Positions 36,827-44,359 of a stretch of DNA of 44,359 bases are shown piece after piece; positions within the stretch are counted from its first letter, which is position 1; each line of letters begins with the position of its first letter. The stretch covers positions 253,610-297,968 of the forward strand of contig NW_005434597.1 of NCBI RefSeq assembly GCF_000315625.1, given 5' to 3'. The notes under the pieces were generated by a model. It ran no database searches and had not been told where the DNA came from. It worked only from the letters and a program-made list of their open reading frames with translations. Origin of the DNA: Guillardia theta CCMP2712 (Eukaryota; Cryptophyceae; Pyrenomonadales; Geminigeraceae). Made by a program: the position numbers and the translations under genes.

Positions 36827-38923
36827 GACAGTGATGAGAGTGTGAGCGGATAGCAGTTAATTCTACACGTGTAAGGATTCTATCTTCACCTAAACAAGAG
36901 GACAGTTGATCACATTTCGGAGGTTCCCAAACCTCAGGAACCTGGAAATATTAAACAATCTCTGACAAAACTGATCCCGTGCTTTGCGCACCAGCGTTTT
37001 CTGCTTGTTATACCTATCTTTCACTATTCGTACACTATCAACTATTCCTTGGTTACAGTCATGTGCCCCACAAGTACGGAGTCTACCTGAAGCTCTTCTT
37101 CTCCTCATATCTCATCTTGTTCTAGCCATGTTCCTCTCGCTCCTGCACAGCCTGCATGCTCCACTTCATCCTCGCTGCCTCATCGATCGCGGCTCAACCA
37201 TCAGAACTCCACGTGGCCATCGTCGGCTGCATGGTGTGGACCCCTTCTGTGAGAAGCACCCCACCGCTAATCCCAGAAGTGCATCGTCTCCACTTGCTCC
37301 CTATTCTGGAATATTTCATAATTGAGTTCTTAAGTGAAAAGCCACATGATCTCACCTTCACCTTAGTTGTGGAATTTCGACCCACCCCTCAATTACACCA
37401 GGGTGGCTCGACCCCGTAGAAAGGCTGTAACCGCCTCATTTTGTGTTGTACCCTTCAACTTTTAGTCAAATACAAACACCCGTACCCATGACCCCTACAT
37501 TTGACCGGACTTGGCACCCCTGCCGAGTCCAGGAGAGACGATGACCCCCTCTAGCTACCAGCCCCCACCCCACCTTTTCTAGGCTCTGAAGGACAATCTC
37601 GTCTTGTACCACTCTACTACAATATTTACTCAATAAAAATGACTGATGAGTTGATAAGCCTCGGAACTTCCGGGGGGGCGCCGAGGCCGCAGACATGGGT
37701 GATCACCAGTCCGACACGGCGGGAGACAGTGACCGACCTCCGGGACCGGGCCGGACAATCCGATGATCCGATGATTGAGCCGGGCCGGGTCTGTGACTGA
37801 TCCGTCAATCGGCGTGAACCTCCAAGGCCCGAGAACCAAATCCAATCCTGCCAACTGCTGCCCCCCGAACTGTCTGTAATCATTGGAAGGAGTGAGGAGG
37901 GCCCGCCGGATCTGGAGGTATCAAGCAAGGGAGGAGGCGGTAGGTCCGGGTTACTACCGAGTGACTTCACGACCTGGTGCCAACTTAAAGTGTGTCTGGT
38001 GTGGGTGGGCCCGGGGTTCGGGGGGGCGCGGAGGGGGGTACGAGTGGCTAGGGGTGTGGGGTGACTTCGGAACGCTGTCAGGTACTGTAGCTGACGCCTT
38101 CGTTTCAGGGGAGTGGGGTGGGTAAAAGTGGGGTGGGGTGGGGTGGGGTGGGGTGGGTGGGGGATGATCGAATTGGACTCGCCGACCAAGGTAACTTCAA
38201 TTCTCTAACGGACTAGAGATCAAAAAAAAGAAATTGGAGACTACCCCTGTGATGAGTATAATTTTGTGGGGTATCTGATAGAGCAGGGTTCAGTTTGCTG
38301 GGGAAAAAGGGGGTAGAGCGACCGAATGTTAATTCAACCTCCATGAAGATGGGTAAATGAAGGCTAGAGGTTGGGGTAGAATGCAGAGTAAGGATAGGTG
38401 GGGTGGTGAAGGTATGATAAGATGGGGTAGTGAATTTTGGGTACACATTGGAATATGACTAAAATATTGTTCCTTATGCGATAGGCCGGGGCGCATGCTG
38501 GTATGGCCCGCGAGCCTTATGCGCAACAGGTGGCGCGTCGCGCATGGGATGAAATGCGAAGGAAGAGAAGGATGCAGGAGAACTTCAGAGGTGAGACCCC
38601 GAAGGCTCCCCTGCCTCTGCGTGCGACGACGTGTGCTGAACCGTTGGAAGCTGCCGTATGTGTGACAAGTCGGATACGTAGACATCACTGGTTATGTTTG
38701 TGCATAAGAGTTGCAACATCCTGGCTTGATTTGTTTTTCATGAGTGAAATTCTGTACTTTATTACCTTGTGCTCTTCTGAAATGATGGATTTGATCTTGA
38801 TGACGAGAAGGAGGAATGAATGACAAACAACTAATTACGCTGGTAGGCTCCGATGTTGGTGAAGTGAACAGAAGCCCCGAAATCTTTCAAATTGCTTCGA
38901 GCCGGTAAGTAGCTGTAGAAGAC
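36827..38923. other. Large spacer between divergent genes
   Basis: Two kilobases with no supported gene. It includes CCCACCCC/GTACCC-type tracts (37370-37560), a GC-rich island (37660-37830) and a GGGGT tandem repeat (38129-38160). An open frame at 38503-38823 (106 residues, basic start MAREPYAQQVARRAWDEMRR) may be a small gene or exon but has no further support. Confidence 0.45.
38129..38160. repeat. GGGGT tandem repeat
   Basis: Five-base units with the G-rich strand as +. The tract has the spacing to form a G-quadruplex. Confidence 0.85.
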
Positions 38924-41900
38924 ATGTGTCGTCCGATTCATAATCCTGCTGCCAGAACCGAGCATGTATTGAAAGCCAGGAATGACACAGATTTTGTGGG
39001 AAGATGGCAAGACAAACGAGCGTTGAACTTTCCAAACACCAGCATGAATGGTGATTCCTCCATTGATCTGAGCGACCTACAAGACGACGTGCAAATTCTT
39101 GCTGATATCACAGCCGGTCCTGCGTTGGGTCAAAGTTACACTGAAGATCAAGCTAACTCCAGGTGGACAGCTCCTAGTACGATAGAGGCAAGAATGCTGG
39201 GCCTGTCCGATATCACCAACGACGGGCCGCGGCAAGACCGTCCAGACTCTCTGATCCACACCAAGAACGGAGTGACGAGCAGCAAGCTGCCGCAGGAGAT
39301 CATCGACGTTGTCATTCAGCTCGGCAGGCAGGGCCAGGCACAGGCGGTAGCAGCCAAGAGCCTGAGGGAGATGATTCATCATAAGAAGCTCCTGTACCAA
39401 ATCGCCTCCGAGGCCTGGGTGTTGGACGTGATCGCCAATGCACTCGTTGAAGGAAACAATGAGACAAGAGCCAGCTGCTGCGCGTGCTTCCGCCACCTGG
39501 CGTTGGAGGAGGAGGGCTGTGCACGGATGATCGGAAGCGCGAACGTCCTCTCTTCTCTTGTTGTGGCGCTGCAGTTGGGCGACGACAATGCCCGACAGAA
39601 AGCAGCAGCGGCCATAGGGAATCTTTCATGGAGAACTGAGAGGAACAGAGAAGTGATCTGCTCCAAGGAAGGGATCATCAGTGGGCTATTGATGTTGCTG
39701 AGGGTTGGTGGCATTCACTGCAAGGAATCAGCCCTCGCTGCGCTTTCTAACCTGACCCTGAGCAAGCTCTGTGCTTCAGCTGTCGTGAGCTCATTCGAAG
39801 CTCTGAATGTTCTCACGGAAGAGCTGACCTCGGGGAGCATGAAAGGTCAGCTGAGAGCTGCTGGCATCGTTCGCAACTTGGCGGCTCATCCAGAAAATCG
39901 AGCGAATTTGCTTTCATTCCCAGGACTCTCTCCTGCTCTTGAAGCCTTGCTGGTTGCCAAGACTAACACAGAGGCAGTCAAGCGAGCAGAGACTGCCTGC
40001 AGGTTCCTTCGGGGAAGTGGAGTAGGAGGTGTAGCCGGGAGTGGGTTTCAAATGATGGCAAGCGCTAGCAAGTTGAAGGACAAAGAATCAAGACCGGTTG
40101 CTGAGAACAACATTGCATCGAGGCTCAGATCGAATGGCATCAACGTTTCTGAGAAAGATGCCGAGGCTTTGTTGCACGAATGGCTGTCAAACAATGGGTG
40201 GGAGGATTTGCAAGAAAGGCTGCTGGACGCTGGGAAGACGGACTTCAGTTCGTTCGACAGGTTTGAAGCAGATCTTTTACCACTCGATGTCCCTGCTGGA
40301 AGATATCTATGGCAAGGAAGAGTCGTCTTGCGGATAAATCAGCAGAATAACCTACCTCAATATCTCCTTGACTCGGAAACAGGCGAGATGCTGTGGAACT
40401 ATGCTGCCTGTACGGAATTCTTCTTTCCATGGGCTCGCAAACACTTTGTCTGTAAATACGAGGGCAGATCTTGTCTGATCCTACTGCGAAGGAGCGGGAA
40501 GGTTGTGGCTCGAAGGGATAGGGAAGAGAAACAGGTCCCAGCTATGACAGGCAGCCATGAGGTCAGCCATGACGACGAGTCTCATAGTATCGAGATAGAG
40601 GATGTCTCCAAGGTACATGCTGAGTCCGTACTCATCCATAGCCCTGAGAACTCTCCGAGGGACAACGCTGCGACCGATGAGGTGACGACGCAAGCTGTTT
40701 CAGACGGAGGGAGTCACGAGGCAGACGATTCGCTTGTGGTACTCCAGGAGCAGAGAAGTCCGGTGCTGAATCAGCTGCTGGAGTGGGGCTCATTGAATGG
40801 ATGGAAAGATGTAGAGAAATCATTGTTCCGTGCTGGAAGGACAGATTATTCTCAATACGCGGTCTATGAACGGGAGATGGAGGAGGTCCCAGGGAAGGCA
40901 AACATCTTCACTTGGAGGGGTAGATCATTGGAGCTCATAGGAGAAAACAGGAGGAACCCGACAAGGTTGATAGATCTGTCTACGAATCAAGTTGTTTGGG
41001 ACCTTGAAAAATCTACCAAACTTCGCTTTCCGTGGGCAAAAGACAACCTGGAGGTCAAGAAAGAGAACGGCTGCCTGTTTATCTTGGACAAGAGCTCTGG
41101 GGAGCCCCTGCTGAAGATCAAGAACAAGTCGCAGCAGTCGGCACAGCTTAACGTCGGGTCGGGTCTGGATATCCGCACGGCAATCGACAAGTTGAAGGAA
41201 TGGACAGAGCAGAACGGATGGTATGACTTGCACAGAAGGCTGATCAACGCCGGGAAGACTGACTACCGCCGTTACGGGGAGATCGAGCCGTTGATGGTCG
41301 AAGTACCTGGTCACTCCGACCTGTTCACTTGGGAAGGACGAACGCTGAAGCTCATCGGACATCGCAAGGACCCAGCGTTGCTGAAGGACCACAAGAGCGG
41401 AGAAGTTCTGTGGGAGTTTGACAGCAGTACCAAGTTCTTCTTCCCCTGGGCACGGGAGCACTTCAACGTGCAGGTCAACAGCCAGAGGGTTCAGATCATC
41501 TCTAAGATCAGCGGGCAAGTGATCGGCAACTGCCTCAAGAAAGACGCGGAGATCGGCGACGCCATGATCATGCAGTCAGTGTCCAAGGAGATGGTTCCCC
41601 TGGTGCAGGTGCGCTGGCGAGGTCGAGCTGGCGCGCTGCTCTGACGGCCATGGCAGAAACTCGGGTTGCAAGCTCACATGAGAAAGGACATCATCCTTGT
41701 CCAGGTGCTCGAGCTCGCGCCCGATGCCTCTGACCCAGGTCGCCTCAGGTGGTTCGCGATTTCTCTGAGGACCTGGTGAGCAATGGGGAGGAGGGGAAGT
41801 CTTCTCAACTTCGAGCCTCGTCCGGGGACATCCTTGTTGTCCTCAGGCTGTGAGTTGCCGTCCTGTCACTGTCAGAGTGCACTCTTGCTGAGCGTGCATC

Positions 41901-42337
41901 GTCAGGGGGCACCAGGGCTGGAACTTCGGCAAGGTCGTTATGGATAGATCGGGGACGAGGTGACAGAGGATGTTTGCGGAGCTGCCAGGAGCTGAGAAGC
42001 TGTCTCAGGTACTTTCAGAAGGACCTCAACACTGGCTGGGGAGCCGAAGGATGGTTCCCGTCCTCATATGCAGCCTCCGTCCACGTAAGTGCCCTACTGA
42101 GCCGCCTTGCGCTGAGAACTCTATGGCAGGAGATTCATCATTGGAGGTCCAAGAACGTCCGAGTACAGCAGGACGTGCATGGAGAGAAGACAACAGTCAC
42201 TGAGCTGCCCTCAGGCGATGTAAGTCAAGGCAGCCGCCATGGCCTTAGCGCCAGCCCTCTCACTTTGATCGCAGGTGCTGTACAGGGGGCCCAAGGAACC
42301 GTGCGTCGTCCACTGGTTTGCCCCCACCTCCTCTTAG
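38924..42337 (+). CDS. Armadillo-repeat protein with three copies of an unrecognised domain and a C-terminal SH3
   Basis: Seven exons: 38924-41608, 41657-41704, 41749-41849, 41906-41959, 42009-42084, 42130-42219, 42275-42337; 1038 residues. Residues about 125-365 are armadillo-type helices (AAAAIGNLSW, SALAALSNLTL, AAGIVRNLA). Three copies of a ~118-residue module start near 410, 613 and 750. Each follows the pattern L-x2-W-x4-NGW-x-D, AG-x-TDY/F, VP/VPG, F/L-x-W-x-GR, S/TGE/NQ-x-x-W, F-PWA, ending in a hydrophobic strand and SG. Small exons then encode an SH3-like domain: VVRDFSEDL, SGDILVVLR, HQGWNFGKVV and GWFPSSYA. Armadillo and SH3 parts both suggest a scaffold. ATG 38924 is the first in frame; upstream exons cannot be excluded. 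Confidence 0.82.
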
Positions 42338-42633
42338 CAGTTTTCCCAAGTCTTGTCATAATAAAACTGATAGACCTGCATACCCCTGGCCTCCCGCGAG
42401 CTCCTTGGCGAGCGAAACAAACTTGTCAAAGAGATCAATTTTGCGACAGGGGGATAACCTGTGTTAGGGTGAGAGATGGAGAAGAGGGTGGGAGGAGAAG
42501 CAAGAAGAGGACGAGGAGAAAGAAGATGAGGACGAGGAGAACGAAGACGAGGAGGATAGGGGCTCATAGAGACTGTTGTTCCTTGCCTCGTCCTTGCCAT
42601 CGTGCATGTTTATGATAAGTTGAACTCAAAACC
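42338..42633. other. Short intergenic spacer
   Basis: Separates two + strand genes. It contains AATAAAA near 42359, a possible polyadenylation signal about 20 bases after the stop, and a GA-rich stretch (42470-42560). Confidence 0.4.
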
Positions 42634-44359
42634 ATGGATCCGACTTCTATCTTGAGCTTCCTCGGACGAGACGAGCTGGTTACGAGGTAACTCCTTGCGA
42701 GAGGATGAAGAAGATCCAACGGTGTGCAAGTTTGCAGGCGCAGGTGGAGCAGACGGAGGGTCGCCTGCAGGAAGCGGAGAAGAGAATAGAGGAGGCGCTG
42801 GGACAGGCCAGGGAAGCTGAGGAGAGGTATCAGATATGCCGGACAGCCCTGAGCGCCGCCATGTCGGGATGGTTGTGATGCCATGAGCTGAGGTCCCGGC
42901 ATGTGAAGTTTGTTCGCAGGTCGGACGATCATGGGGTTCATGGGCCGCTGGTGGATGATTTACAGGCGACCAAGTTGGAGAACAACGCGCTCAAGGCACA
43001 AGTGATGAAGTTACAAGATGAGTTACTGTCATCGGTCAACTTGCACCTGCACCTGTCGAAGCTGCTTCAAAGTTGTCTGAGTGTGTGCGACGAGGTGGCG
43101 ATGGAGTGCAGGGAGTTGAGGGGGAACGTCGTCGAGTTTGAGAGCTCTGTGCGACGAGCGCTGGTGGAAATGTCGGGAGAGAGCGAAGCTGACGCGTCAG
43201 CCATGCAGACCGGCTCGCTGGTGAGCCACGTGGAGAGGAGGATGGCCGAGCTCGAGGCGATCATGGTGGTGGAGCTGCAGCAGTGGCAAGAGAAACTAGA
43301 GGAGGAGCGGGAGACGAACGCTTTTGCGATGAGGAAGGCGAGAGAGAGGACCGAGACCTTGTGGAAGGAAAGGAGGAGGAGGAGCCTCCTCAGGGGATGT
43401 CTCTCATGCTGGAACGGATTGGCAGGTGTGTCAAGAGCGAAACGAGCGATCGCCGGTAGGTTGAGGAGTCGCGCGAGCACGAGTGTTGTCAAGTCGAGGT
43501 TCAGCCGGTGGATGCTGGTGACCTGGGAGGAGGTGGAGATGAAGAGGAGGCAGGTGTCAGCGCGCAAGAGGAGAGCCTGGAGGGAGTGGAGGGAAGGGAC
43601 GAGTCATTCTGTGAGGAAGGGGATGGGCATGGTGAAGCTGCGGGGGTGGAGGGGCAAAACTCTCCTCTCCTCTTCATTCGAGACCTGGCATGACTTGGTC
43701 CTCGACATCAGGAGCATCGGCAGTGTTCTCATGGTTCGCAAGACCCTCCGAGCATGGAGAAACTTCGTTGAACGATGGCGCTGGTTGGAGGAGGTTGTCA
43801 AGAGTGGGGGGTCGTCCTCAACGGCTCCTCCTTCAGCCTCAAGTGGTCGGGTAGATAGAGGCTGCCTCCCTGCCCTCTCTGCTACCTTCCTTGCCTGGAA
43901 GACCCACCACAAGACCTTCGCGGCTGCTGAGGGCATCCTTGCTCTCGATCCTCTGACTCTCGATGAGCAAGGCTGGCGCTCAAAACTCTCCAGCATCGTC
44001 GCCGACCTCGAACTTCCGACACACCTCCACTCGCTCCTCCTCTTCTTCGTCCTCAAGACTCGCTCGTCCGACAGGTTCCTCCTTTCCCCTCAATTCCCTC
44101 TCGCTACCTGCTGACTCTCATCAGCTGGAGCTTGTTCCTCGCCTTCGGAGCATGGAGGGTTCAGAGCATGAGAGGGAGAACGGTAACTTGTGTGTTTGCC
44201 TGCTTGCCCTGGTTGACGTGCCGCTAGTCAAACCTGCTGACGCGCATGGAGGAGTTGCAGAGGAAATTGCAAGAGGAGGTCACGTCCAAGATGGCTGTGG
44301 AGAAACTCCTCAGTAACTTTTCCACCGTACAGCAAGCACTTGCTCCTTTCCATTCTTGA
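42634..44359 (+). CDS. Coiled-coil protein with Sfi1-like Trp repeats
   Basis: Five exons: 42634-42686, 42731-42826, 42920-44074, 44125-44182, 44228-44359; 497 residues, with the TGA at the last base of the window. Residues 18-200 are coiled coil (LQAQVEQTEGRLQEAEKRI; LEAIMVVELQQWQEKLEEE). From about 205 to 400, short helices with an aromatic-x2-Trp spacing recur: CLSCW (214), FSRW, AWREW, FETW, LRAW, FLAW (376), and FGAW in exon 4. This pattern resembles Sfi1-type repeats, which bind centrin at basal bodies and centrosomes. The last exon is coiled coil again. The 42730 acceptor is used because the next AG breaks the frame. A centrin-binding basal-body or flagellar-root role is inferred. Confidence 0.72.

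Noticed and set aside
38503-38823. 106-residue frame as a gene
   Set aside because: No splice partner, family or clear end; kept only as a note in the spacer entry.

Overview
The window is nuclear DNA of an intron-dense microbial eukaryote. Most protein genes are split by many short introns (mostly 43-60 bases, 113 in the models below), there is a eukaryotic tRNA-Asp, and the proteins are eukaryotic types (DYRK kinase, RhoGAP, PDZ, SH3, kelch, RanBP2 zinc finger). Intron density, small intron size, CT/GA microsatellites inside introns and the articulin-like cell-cortex protein fit a cryptophyte such as Guillardia theta. That organism call is inference; nothing in the sequence names it. I found no bacterial-type operon, CRISPR array or virus.

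Layout. 1-1.5 kb: GGAGCA-type microsatellite and non-coding DNA. 1.5-7.8 kb (+): an SR-rich RanBP2-zinc-finger protein, an unidentified protein, and a RhoGAP whose arginine finger is replaced. 8.1-11.4 kb (-): a complete DYRK-family kinase in 23 exons. 11.4-18.5 kb: a gene-poor block with a GGGTAC-rich stretch, a GC-rich island, and nested inverted repeats including a roughly 675-base-arm palindrome. 18.5-19.6 kb (-): a coiled-coil protein, with a tRNA-Asp just upstream on the same strand. 19.8-21.3 kb: non-coding. 21.4-27.2 kb (+): a pseudokinase, a DUSP12-type zinc-domain protein without a phosphatase domain, a small helical protein, and a conserved protein resembling HAD-like hydrolases. 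27.5-29.3 kb (-): a 13-exon unknown. 29.9-34.9 kb (+): a 22-exon type I membrane protein with kelch repeats, ephrin-receptor-like Cys-rich repeats and one membrane span. 35.2-36.8 kb (-): an articulin/alveolin-like Val-Pro repeat protein ending in a PDZ domain. 38.9-44.4 kb (+): an armadillo plus triple-repeat plus SH3 protein, then a coiled-coil protein with Sfi1-like Trp repeats that ends at the last base.

There is no operon logic. Several products would fit at the cell cortex, cytoskeleton or signalling apparatus (articulin-PDZ, SH3/armadillo, RhoGAP-like, Sfi1-like, DYRK), but proximity alone does not make a pathway. The most interesting items are the articulin-like/PDZ fusion, the unrecognised ~118-residue domain present three times beside an SH3 domain, a set of seven GC-AG introns with a near-constant CAG|GCAAG donor, and the large palindrome. 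Exon models were built by eye from splice signals, reading-frame phase and protein motifs; each closes to a multiple of three, but transcripts are needed to confirm them.
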